Source: JBCCSZ01 sp039199225 (GTDB lineage Bacteria; Bacteroidota; Bacteroidia; Chitinophagales; Saprospiraceae). From it: DNA of 16,416 bases. This document shows, one piece after another, positions 1-7,051 of this stretch (the first letter of the stretch is position 1; the number at the start of each line of letters is the position of its first letter). Where the stretch lies: contig JBCCSZ010000172.1 of assembly GCA_039199225.1 (NCBI GenBank), forward strand, positions 1-16,416, in the 5' to 3' direction. Under the pieces are notes generated by a model that did not search any database, was not told the DNA's origin, and saw nothing but the letters and a program-made list of their open reading frames with translations. A program made the translations under genes and the position numbers.

Positions 1-2
1 GT

Positions 3-443
3 TGGGATCCCAATATTAAAATCCCTCAATCCTTTTATCGCATCGAAATGAGGCTGAGGAACGAATGCGGCGAAGAATTTTCGCTGGCAAAAAAACTGCG
101 AGTAGCCTGCTGTACGGCAAAGGGCTCTCCAACAGAGGAATTGCTTCTGGATACTGGCTTGACAATGCCCGATAAGTTGACATCGGTTCGCACTTATCCC
201 AATCCATTTTCCTCCAATGTTACAATAGCCTTTTCATTGTCGGAAGACAGCCCAATACAAATTGAAGTTTACAACTTATTGGGACAGCGGGTGTATCAAA
301 AAGAAAACCTGATCGAAGGAGGTACCCACACAGTGCGCCTCCACGAATTGGCCAATGCCCCTGCCGGTATTTACACTTACTTCATCCGAGCTGGATCGGA
401 ACAGGTATCTGGGAAGATGATGAAATCCAATCTTGAGAAATAA
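3..443 (+). CDS. C-terminal part of a T9SS-secreted protein (type A sorting domain), 5' end outside window
   Basis: The frame is open from base 3 with no stop, so this is the tail of a larger gene and the ATG at 48 is an internal methionine, not a start. From about base 195 the protein has a typical type IX secretion C-terminal domain: it opens with TYPNPFSSNVTIAFSL, continues with VYNLLGQRVY and ends with APAGIYTYFIRAG and a short basic tail. In Bacteroidota this domain directs export through the outer membrane and is usually cleaved, with the cargo released or attached to the cell surface. The cargo part visible here (about 60 residues, with one CC pair) is too short to identify. TAA stop at 441-443. 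The next gene downstream is also a T9SS cargo. The sorting domain is secure; the function of the protein is unknown. Confidence 0.85.
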   Translation, partial: WDPNIKIPQSFYRIEMRLRNECGEEFSLAKKLRVACCTAKGSPTEELLLDTGLTMPDKLTSVRTYPNPFSSNVTIAFSLSEDSPIQIEVYNLLGQRVYQKENLIEGGTHTVRLHELANAPAGIYTYFIRAGSEQVSGKMMKSNLEK

Positions 444-501
444 CCAACTACTCCTTCTTATGGCGCTTTATTCATCTTGCGATTGAGCAAGCTGGGAAGC
501 G

Positions 502-509
502 TATGTTTT
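502..509 (+). promoter_or_regulatory. possible Bacteroidota -7 element upstream of the secreted peptidase gene
   Basis: TATGTTTT matches seven of the eight positions of the Bacteroidota -7 consensus TAnnTTTG. A TTG lies about 16 bases upstream and another about 22 bases upstream. It would place the transcript start near 516 and give a short leader of about 25 bases before the ATG at 541. The match is imperfect in an AT-rich spacer, so this is a weak call. Confidence 0.25.
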
Positions 510-540
510 GAATTAATTAGCAACCAATAAATATTGAAAA

Positions 541-3500
541 ATGGAAACTAAAACTATGATGATGGTAGGCAGATTTTTCTGCTTACTTACTTTTCTGTGG
601 CATACTGCTACGGTCAATGCCCAAGTTTTTGAGGCCAATATACTGACCCTCAATACTTCGGAAGAACGATTGCTGAGGGGGCAGTACGACAACTTTACGG
701 CCTTTGATTTGGACCTTCAGAGCTTCAATACCTTTTTAAAATCTGCCAATGGAAGGCAATCCTTTGAACTTCGAATTGGAACAAATGACGTATGGCAAAT
801 GCGCCTAGACGAAAACGAGGTGCGTAGTCCAAATTACAAGCTCACGGTCGACTACGGCAACCAGATGGTCGAATATCCGAGAGGTGCCTGTGACACTTAC
901 AAGGGACAACTTACCGGAGGTGATGTCGGTACGGTGCGAATCTATGTCTCTGAATATCGGATGAGAGGTATGATCCGCCAAAATGGCCGCATCTATGAAA
1001 TTACGCCTCTGGATGACATATTGGGACCTACAAGAGCAGGTAGCTGGGTGTTGACCAGAAGAGAAGATTTATCTGGGTCGAATGCCAATGGAAATTGTTC
1101 AGCTTCCTGGTTGGAAATTGCATTGGAGGCCGATTATGCTTTTTATCTCCAAGAGCCAATGAACAATGTGGCATCCATCAAAAGTAAAATGGAGTCAGAT
1201 GTTTATCATGCCATGGAAGTTTTTGATAATTACTTTACCGTTCTTCCAATTTTTGTTCATGCCAATGTAAGAACAACACCTGATAATTATGGGTCCAGTA
1301 CAACGCAACACTTCAATACGGTCAATAACTACTACAACGCAAATTTCTCCTGCTTGAATAAAGATTTTATCTACTTGTTTCGGGGAGGGAATGTGGCCAA
1401 CGGACTGGCCAATAAGGCAGTTTGTAATACCGATGATCTACTGAATAATAGAGTTCCAGTGCCATCTGTTGAGGCGAACATAGGTGTGCTTCCTATTGCC
1501 CACGAAATAGGACATACACTGGGTCAAGTTGAATTGGAGAATGTAAGTCAGTGTAGCTGTCTTTGCGATCTGAATTGTGGTCCGCAAGGTCCGCCACAAG
1601 GAGATGCTTCTCCTTTGATGTGTACTTTTGGTATCAATACAGACTGGACTTTATTAAGCCCCTGTACAATTGATAGAATTCAGAATAAACTGGACAACAA
1701 TTGTGATGACTGCCTGGCTTTTCCGGAGCCTCAATTGGAATGTCTAAATTGTGCCTTGAGCAATTCGATAACAGTTGACAATCCGAATCCAGTATTGCAA
1801 ATTCCCAACTTGGAGTGTACCCTTACAGGAAGTGATGAAGTTACTTATACCGTCAACGTGAAAAAAGATTGCAACCCTGGGCCGATGACCGTTCGGATTG
1901 AGTTTCCAATGAACAGATTGCAGGTTGACTTGGCAAGCAATCCATTTAGTGATCCAGCCGTTGACGGAGGGGAGTTGTTTATGGAATTGACAGAAACATT
2001 CCAGGCCGACGAAACGAAGACCTACACATTTAGTGGTAACATACTTTCCAATACTAGTTTTGGTGTAAAAGTTGAAACGACGACGCCATTTGGTTTGGAG
2101 GAATCGATGGTCGTGGTTGTTAAGCCTATTTCCTTTCAGGATATTTCTCCAGACCCACCTGCTACTTTTATTCGCTTGGATAAGCTGCGTCAACTCGGCG
2201 ATATTTGTGGTCCGAATGACTTCAGTTGTAATCGCAATGTGCGCTTTTCTGGTGTTTTGAGAGTCGACCAAGACTTTACGCTCAAAGACTACATCTTCAG
2301 TATGGAGCCGGGCGCTAAGATCGACATCCGACCAGGTACACACCTCACATTGGAAAACTGCCATTTTTATGCTTGTGATGGCATGTGGGAGGGTTTTGAA
2401 GTCAACGGACCTTCTTCTTTCTCAGGTGTTGGAAAACTCACCGTTATCAATTCCATACTAGAAGATGCGGAGATAGCCATTAACGCCTTACCAGAAAGTC
2501 AATTGTGCATTACCAATACGACTTTCAATTGCAATCGCATCGGCATAGAGGCGGATGCCAGTGAATTTATAGACTTCAGCGGAAACACTTTTCAATGCGA
2601 TGAAACCCTTCTGCCTCCTTATCAAGGACAGCGTCCTTTCAGTGGCATGGTGCTAACCGATATTTTACAGATGAATGTCTTTGGTCCGGCGGCTGGCAGT
2701 GGGGAGGCACCGATGTTGTTCAAAGGTCTGCAGAATGGTATCTATGCTTTTGATTCCAATCTGGATGTTCGCAGGGTTCAGTTTGAAGATATTGATGCGG
2801 CAGGAAATCCTTTTTTCGGCTATGGCATCAACGCTTCGGGAAGTGGCAGCAGTCTGACCTTCGAGGGCTTTGGAGCAGCTGCTTCCGATGAGGCGGCCTT
2901 TTTGAATTGCGATCGGGGCATCAGTTGTGATCGAATGAATGTGGCCTTGCACGATGCGCGTTTTGAGGGTGTCGGAAAGGGGGTTTGGGTGAAAAATGCC
3001 CAGGGTCGGCAGGTGGACATCGACGACAACTATCTTCAGGTAGCGGACTATGGTATTTTACTGCAAAATTGTACGCCTTTGGGGCAGACGGGGCAGGTTG
3101 GAGACAACACCATTTTGTTGCAAGGCAATGACCCAGAGGGCTTCGGGATATTTGCCACAGAGGCTGGCCCTACGACAGCGGAGCGCAGTTGGCGGATACA
3201 CCACAACAGCATCCAGTTGGAGGGTGGTCGCTATGGCATTCGGGTGTTGAATACCCACTTTGCTAAAGTCCAATTCAACGATCTGTCGATCACTACGCCC
3301 CAGGGAAATTACAGCGGCATTCGCGCCACTGCTAGTCCCAACATATTTGTGAATTGCAATGAGCTGCATGGAGATGGTATTGGCACCGACCAGGCACCAC
3401 AGGCCAGCGGTATTTTTATCGAAGATTGTCTGACCAGCCAAATAAATTGTAATACAGTAGCAGCAACGCCGATCGGCATACAGTTTTTGGGGCATTGCGA

Positions 3501-4128
3501 ACAAAGTAGACTGAGAGGAAATGTCTTTTACACGCATATGAACGGATTGCTCCTGGGTCAGCATCCAGCTAACGGAGATGCTTGGATCAGCGATCAGCCT
3601 CATCATGGCAATCGTTGGTTGGGGCAGTACATCGCCGGTGTGGCGGCCAGGCACCTTGGATCGCAGACCATCGTTGATGAATCAACCTTCTTTTACGATG
3701 GGGCAGAAGACTTTGCTTTCAATCCGCTGGTGGTAGATGCCGCGCCCGGCTGGTTTGTCTATCAACCATTGCCATCGCCAAGCTTTGAGTGCAGCAGTAC
3801 CACGACCTGCCTAGAAAACCAACAAAAAACCTTGGACCTACCGAATGAGTTAAGTACACCCTTGACAAGCGAACTGGGTGGCGACATCGAGCTGTTCCCT
3901 AATCCAGTACGACAGCAGCTGCACATTCGCTTCTTGGATGCTTCCAAGCAAGCTGAAACCATCCAGCTCAGCAACCAACTTGGGCAACAGCTACAGTTGA
4001 AAGTATCAAAAGATGAACTTCAGGTGATGAGCCTTGATGTTGGGCAATTGCCCGTAGGGCTGTACTTGCTGAATGTACAATATGCAGATGGTACAAGGAC
4101 GACTCGAAAGGTGATCGTCGTTCACTAA
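541..4128 (+). CDS. secreted metzincin-like zinc peptidase with beta-helix region and T9SS sorting domain
   Basis: 1195 residues. Residues 1-27 form a signal peptide with likely cleavage at VNA|Q. Residues about 30-165 resemble the propeptide-like front domain of Bacteroidota reprolysin-type (M12B-like) peptidases. The catalytic domain spans about 185-400 with HEIGHTLG at 321-328 and a probable Met-turn, SPLM, at 357-360. In metzincins the third zinc ligand is the last H of HExxHxxGxxH, but here that position is Glu331, followed by a Cys-rich insert (C338, C340, C342, C346). An Ig-like or CARDB-like linker appears at about 400-535. Residues about 543-1080 have the repeated short strands and N/G-rich turns of a right-handed parallel beta-helix (for example residues near LTLENCHF and ITNTTFNCNRIGIEA). 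Residues 1117-1195 are a T9SS type A domain (ELFPNPV, LPVGLYLLNV). It is probably an outer-surface or released enzyme or adhesin. The modules are clear; the activity and substrate are not. Confidence 0.85.
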   Translation: METKTMMMVGRFFCLLTFLWHTATVNAQVFEANILTLNTSEERLLRGQYDNFTAFDLDLQSFNTFLKSANGRQSFELRIGTNDVWQMRLDENEVRSPNYKLTVDYGNQMVEYPRGACDTYKGQLTGGDVGTVRIYVSEYRMRGMIRQNGRIYEITPLDDILGPTRAGSWVLTRREDLSGSNANGNCSASWLEIALEADYAFYLQEPMNNVASIKSKMESDVYHAMEVFDNYFTVLPIFVHANVRTTPDNYGSSTTQHFNTVNNYYNANFSCLNKDFIYLFRGGNVANGLANKAVCNTDDLLNNRVPVPSVEANIGVLPIAHEIGHTLGQVELENVSQCSCLCDLNCGPQGPPQGDASPLMCTFGINTDWTLLSPCTIDRIQNKLDNNCDDCLAFPEPQLECLNCALSNSITVDNPNPVLQIPNLECTLTGSDEVTYTVNVKKDCNPGPMTVRIEFPMNRLQVDLASNPFSDPAVDGGELFMELTETFQADETKTYTFSGNILSNTSFGVKVETTTPFGLEESMVVVVKPISFQDISPDPPATFIRLDKLRQLGDICGPNDFSCNRNVRFSGVLRVDQDFTLKDYIFSMEPGAKIDIRPGTHLTLENCHFYACDGMWEGFEVNGPSSFSGVGKLTVINSILEDAEIAINALPESQLCITNTTFNCNRIGIEADASEFIDFSGNTFQCDETLLPPYQGQRPFSGMVLTDILQMNVFGPAAGSGEAPMLFKGLQNGIYAFDSNLDVRRVQFEDIDAAGNPFFGYGINASGSGSSLTFEGFGAAASDEAAFLNCDRGISCDRMNVALHDARFEGVGKGVWVKNAQGRQVDIDDNYLQVADYGILLQNCTPLGQTGQVGDNTILLQGNDPEGFGIFATEAGPTTAERSWRIHHNSIQLEGGRYGIRVLNTHFAKVQFNDLSITTPQGNYSGIRATASPNIFVNCNELHGDGIGTDQAPQASGIFIEDCLTSQINCNTVAATPIGIQFLGHCEQSRLRGNVFYTHMNGLLLGQHPANGDAWISDQPHHGNRWLGQYIAGVAARHLGSQTIVDESTFFYDGAEDFAFNPLVVDAAPGWFVYQPLPSPSFECSSTTTCLENQQKTLDLPNELSTPLTSELGGDIELFPNPVRQQLHIRFLDASKQAETIQLSNQLGQQLQLKVSKDELQVMSLDVGQLPVGLYLLNVQYADGTRTTRKVIVVH

Positions 4129-4151
4129 TTCTGCGGAAGGATAATGCCGTG

Positions 4152-4192
4152 AAAAAAGGCAGTCGTCACTTTTTGTGGGGGCTGCCTGTTTT
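4152..4192 (+). terminator. putative intrinsic terminator after the secreted peptidase gene
   Basis: AGGCAG (4157-4162) can pair with CTGCCT (4182-4187) across a 19-base loop. The hairpin is preceded by a run of six A and followed by GTTTT, and it lies 23 bases after the stop codon. The stem is short and the loop long, so the call is moderate. Confidence 0.45.
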
Positions 4193-4307
4193 ACGCTTAG
4201 GTGTAAAGTGACTCGGGCGGCTGAGACAGCCTTAACGTTTCTCAAAAATATTCAATAACTTACTGGTCCAAATGGCATTCATTGCTCTTCCTTAGAATAT
4301 AAATGAT

Positions 4308-4676
4308 ATGAAGCTCCATAACTACCTTAGCATGACCATCGCCCTCATCTTTTTAATAACTACGGCTTTCAAATGCGATGTGCCTGAAAGCAAGAATGCG
4401 CATAATCTGCCTGCTGATATTGTTGAGAAGATTCGTTTGGATTTTTCTGACTTGGAGCAGCGGAATTTCGTGGAGCAAGAATTGATAAAATTGTTCAAGA
4501 GGCGTCTGAATGTTGGTAGCGATCAATTGTCGAGAAGCATACTGTTTTTAGCCAAGGGAGACATTGATAAATTCAAAGAGTTACTCGACTTTGACGACCC
4601 CCGAGATGTACTGATGGAAGCCGAAAAGCAGAATGGAAATCCTGGTCACTTTTTTAAAGAACCATTTAATTTTTAG
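4308..4676 (+). CDS. small exported protein of unknown function
   Basis: 122 residues; I do not recognise the family. The N-terminus looks like a signal sequence: one Lys and a hydrophobic stretch at about 9-21 ending ITTAFKC. Cys23 could suggest a lipoprotein, but Lys at the -1 position does not fit a normal lipobox, so a cleaved signal peptide or membrane anchor is equally possible. The mature part is highly charged and probably helical (DIVEKIRLDF, VEQELIKLFKRRL, ILFLAKGDIDKFKELLDF) and ends in an aromatic tail, FFKEPFNF. The gene stands alone on the plus strand between two putative terminators and faces the convergent HXXEE gene. The reading frame is plausible by codon content and signal sequence, but no function can be inferred. 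Confidence 0.6.
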   Translation: MKLHNYLSMTIALIFLITTAFKCDVPESKNAHNLPADIVEKIRLDFSDLEQRNFVEQELIKLFKRRLNVGSDQLSRSILFLAKGDIDKFKELLDFDDPRDVLMEAEKQNGNPGHFFKEPFNF

Positions 4677-4749
4677 AATACAGTCGAATACAATAAATCT
4701 TACTGTTTGGTAACGCTCCTGGCTAAATTTTCAATAAAGTCTACTGGTT

Positions 4750-4774
4750 GTAACTTTTGTCGAGTTACTTTTCT
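4750..4774 (+). terminator. putative intrinsic terminator between convergent genes
   Basis: GTAACT (4750-4755) and AGTTAC (4763-4768) form a perfect 6-bp stem with a 7-base loop, followed directly by TTTTCT. It lies about 74 bases past the stop of the small plus-strand gene and just beyond the 3' end of the opposing HXXEE gene. The stem is short and AT-rich. Confidence 0.35.
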
Positions 4775-4796
4775 ACAATGGCAATACTGAAAAGGA

Positions 4797-5603
4797 CTAT
4801 GAACCAATCCTACTTCTTTTTGACGGTTTTTCAGTACTGATATCTCTTCTGAATAACAGCAAGGGTACCAACGACCAAATAATCAAAAGAATAAAATATA
4901 CAGACTCTGGAAATATATGATACCAGTTGGCCATCAGTAAGCCTACAACCATGATGAGGTGTGCTAAAACTGCCCAGAAAATTCCTGCTATAATTTGCTT
5001 TTTAAAAGAAGTAGATACAGAGAGTAGAAAGCGAATGAATAAGAAATAAATTGGTGCGAACAGTACAATGGATGTTAAAATTCCTGGATTGTATGCCATT
5101 TGTAGAAGACCTGCCAAAGTATGTACGATACCATTTACAATGGTAATGCTAGCCATGGCGATCAATGGGAAAATGTGCTTCGGGCTCCTCCAAATACCCA
5201 TGACCCCCACCAACCATACCAACGAAGTATTGATGATAAAAATGCTCTCTTTTGTCAATGGTCTAATGGTATCGTCTGTAGCACCCAAGGCTCCTAAAAT
5301 GAAATTATTATTGAAATCGTAAAATGCATAATAATTACCAAAAAGATCAATCCAGTGTTCTTCAAACTGATGCAGGATGTAAGCAATTAGCATGGCTATT
5401 CCTATGATCCGATAGTTTTTCAAAAGCTGTTGATAGCTTTGGTTTTCCGCAAATGTAGAGACGCCCATCAAAAGAAAAGGAATTGCATACATACCGATCT
5501 TCATCCAGTTGTCAATTAAGAAATTATATTGTCCAAGAGGCAACCAAAGCATTACAAATAGTATTAGGATGCTTCCCAAGAGTAGATTGTTGGCTTTCTT
5601 CAT
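4797..5603 (-). CDS. HXXEE-domain multi-pass membrane protein
   Basis: 268 residues, very hydrophobic, with about seven predicted membrane segments. It carries the HXXEE signature as HQFEE at residues 78-82, and the further conserved patch NGIVH (157-161) followed by YNPG (171-174), which together match the HXXEE family (named for its motif; no established biochemical role). The clustered His and Glu residues facing a membrane suggest metal binding or catalysis, but that is inference. TAG stop at 4797-4799 on the minus strand. The C-terminus is basic (KPSKRSR). It starts 21 bases after the FMN reductase gene and is probably the last gene of that operon. Family assignment is fairly secure; function is unknown. 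Confidence 0.8.
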   Translation of the reverse strand: MKKANNLLLGSILILFVMLWLPLGQYNFLIDNWMKIGMYAIPFLLMGVSTFAENQSYQQLLKNYRIIGIAMLIAYILHQFEEHWIDLFGNYYAFYDFNNNFILGALGATDDTIRPLTKESIFIINTSLVWLVGVMGIWRSPKHIFPLIAMASITIVNGIVHTLAGLLQMAYNPGILTSIVLFAPIYFLFIRFLLSVSTSFKKQIIAGIFWAVLAHLIMVVGLLMANWYHIFPESVYFILLIIWSLVPLLLFRRDISTEKPSKRSRIGS

Positions 5604-5624
5604 TTACTTGATTTGACCTAATCT

Positions 5625-6155
5625 CTAGAGTTTACTTTGGAATAGTTTGATTTTTTGATGGAGTGCCTCTTTTAAGGTAGGGTCTTGTATGCCATCGGAT
5701 GAGAAATTTTGATGGAATCGAGGCAGCGAAAAATCAGCGATGACATTGCCGCCAAAGTGGGGTAGTAAATCTTTTGTAATCCTCAAGGCGTTTGCACCTC
5801 CTCTTCCTCCCGGAGAGGCTGCCATCAAAAGCATAGGTTTGTCTTTCCAGATTTTCATGTTTATCCTCGAAGTCCAGTCCCAAATGTTTTTAAAGGCTGG
5901 CGTCAGCATGCCATTGTATTCTGCCAAAGAAAGGACGATCCCATCACAGTTTTCTATCAGTTCACTAAATCTTACAGCATTGCTCGGAATGCCAATTTCG
6001 ACCTGTAAATCCGGACTGTACAAAGGAAGTTCCAATTCGTTTAAATCAGCGATGACAACGGCTGCATTTTCGATCTGCTGCGAAACGTATATGGCAAATT
6101 TTTTATTGATGGACTTTTTGCTGTTGCTTGCTCCAATGGCTAGTACTTTTTTCAT
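5625..6155 (-). CDS. NAD(P)H-dependent FMN reductase-family flavoprotein
   Basis: 176 residues, the usual length for the flavodoxin-like NADPH-dependent FMN reductase family. The first strand runs into the phosphate-binding loop GASNSKKSIN (residues 8-17). The second FMN loop is LAEYNG (77-82), followed by LTPAFKNIWDW, the counterpart of the common PEYNG...LKNAIDW segment. The third flavin contact region is SPGGRGGANAL (114-124). Members reduce FMN, quinones, azo compounds or metal ions with NAD(P)H in the cytoplasm; the substrate cannot be told from sequence. It lies between a lipoprotein gene (18-base gap) and the HXXEE membrane protein (21-base gap) on the same strand, which suggests co-transcription. 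Confidence 0.9.
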   Translation of the reverse strand: MKKVLAIGASNSKKSINKKFAIYVSQQIENAAVVIADLNELELPLYSPDLQVEIGIPSNAVRFSELIENCDGIVLSLAEYNGMLTPAFKNIWDWTSRINMKIWKDKPMLLMAASPGGRGGANALRITKDLLPHFGGNVIADFSLPRFHQNFSSDGIQDPTLKEALHQKIKLFQSKL

Positions 6156-6173
6156 CAGTAGGGGGATGTGGCG

Positions 6174-6995
6174 TTAATGAATGTTGATAGGTATTGATTT
6201 TAGTTCTCCCTCTTGATCACTCTTCAGGCTGCCAATTTTGTGATCAAACAATCCATTTAGATTATTTCCAGAGGGGTCTTCCAGGCGGGTATTGACAAAT
6301 AGATGGTAGCTTCCTTTTACCCATTTATTGTGGGGTGTAAAGTACCATTCTTTTTCATTCTTTTTTAGCTCGACTTCTCCTTCGACAAGTTGTTGGTCTG
6401 TATTGGTCAGGCGGATTCTTTGAAGGGCGGAAAGTCTGTCCAGCGATTGAGGGAATTGAACGACCAGCGCTGTTTTGGTATTGGACATTGGCACCTCTAT
6501 TGTCCAATTGTCCGTGGAAGGCGCGGTTGTATCTTCGTCCACGACATAGATATTTTTAACAAAAGGAGCAGACATTTTCTGATGGTAAACATCTTCCAGT
6601 CCTTGAATGCTTAGTCGATAGTTCTTGCCTCTTTGAAGGGCTCTCCCCAAAGCCTCGTTTGCTTGTAGGCCCGTTTTGACCCTTGCCGGATCAAAGAGGA
6701 TGGTCAGTTGCTTTTGTTCGTTGTCCCAAAGCTCGTAGGCATTGTTGAAAATGGCATCCTTAACGGTATTTCCTGCTGGATCGGTCAGTCGTATTTTTTC
6801 CAAGTTTCCAACGGTTTTCATGGGCTTTGAAAAAAGGATGTACATCCTCAATAAATTTTCTGGGAGGGTATCCAAGGATGGGTAAACGGCCAAAACTTCA
6901 GGAGGTGCTTCGGTTGGTTCCCCTTTTTCTGTGCAGGAAAAGAAAGTCGTCAGACCAAAGAAGCCAATGAGGATGGAGGCGGTTTTTAGATTCAT
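6174..6995 (-). CDS. lipoprotein with SbsA-type Ig-like domain
   Basis: 273 residues from the ATG at 6993-6995. That start gives MNLKTASILIGFFGLTTFFSC, a lipoprotein signal with Cys21 as the lipidation site. An ATG at 7047-7049 is in frame, but the extra 18 codons would be encoded by the terminator of the gene before it and would bury the signal peptide, so I reject it. The front half (about residues 30-155) matches the Bacteroidota Ig-like domain of the SbsA/Big_5 type: a P..LP.N...MYILFSKPM opening, then IRLTDPAG and an LWD..QKQLTILFDP segment. The second half looks like another beta-sandwich (FTPHNKWVKGSYHL). It is likely a surface or periplasmic lipoprotein. The two genes after it are closely spaced on the same strand. 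Confidence 0.8.
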   Translation of the reverse strand: MNLKTASILIGFFGLTTFFSCTEKGEPTEAPPEVLAVYPSLDTLPENLLRMYILFSKPMKTVGNLEKIRLTDPAGNTVKDAIFNNAYELWDNEQKQLTILFDPARVKTGLQANEALGRALQRGKNYRLSIQGLEDVYHQKMSAPFVKNIYVVDEDTTAPSTDNWTIEVPMSNTKTALVVQFPQSLDRLSALQRIRLTNTDQQLVEGEVELKKNEKEWYFTPHNKWVKGSYHLFVNTRLEDPSGNNLNGLFDHKIGSLKSDQEGELKSIPINIH

Positions 6996-7010
6996 CTTAG
7001 ACGCGTTCTG

Positions 7011-7043
7011 GAAGAAAAAAGAAAGGGGAAAATACTTCCCCTT
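7011..7043 (-). terminator. strong intrinsic terminator for the porin-lipoprotein operon
   Basis: AAGGGGAA (7023-7030) and TTCCCCTT (7036-7043) are perfect 8-base complements around a 5-base loop. Read on the minus strand, the hairpin is followed by TCTTTTTTCTTC. It lies nine bases after the stop codon at 7052-7054. Its position also decides the start of the next gene, which must lie downstream of it (6995). Confidence 0.8.
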
Positions 7044-7051
7044 ACACACGC

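Noticed and set aside
2..13. 12-bp palindrome TTGGGATCCCAA at the left edge
   Set aside because: It is short, lies within coding sequence (WDPN) and has no extension, so chance is sufficient, although the position at an edge was considered as another fold-back.
48..50. ATG as the start of the first gene
   Set aside because: The frame is open upstream to base 3, and the protein is clearly the tail of a T9SS cargo, so this Met is internal.
477..491. CTTGC/GCAAG hairpin after the first gene
   Set aside because: The stem is only 5 bp and there is no T-tract, so it does not support a terminator.
1744..2364. 206-residue minus-strand open frame inside the peptidase gene
   Set aside because: It has no family features and lies wholly opposite a well-supported coding sequence.
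3058..3654. 198-residue minus-strand open frame inside the beta-helix region
   Set aside because: It is a shadow of the plus-strand gene with no recognisable domain or start context.
7047..7049. Upstream ATG for the Ig-like lipoprotein
   Set aside because: It lies before the terminator hairpin of the preceding gene and would hide the lipoprotein signal that begins at 6995.
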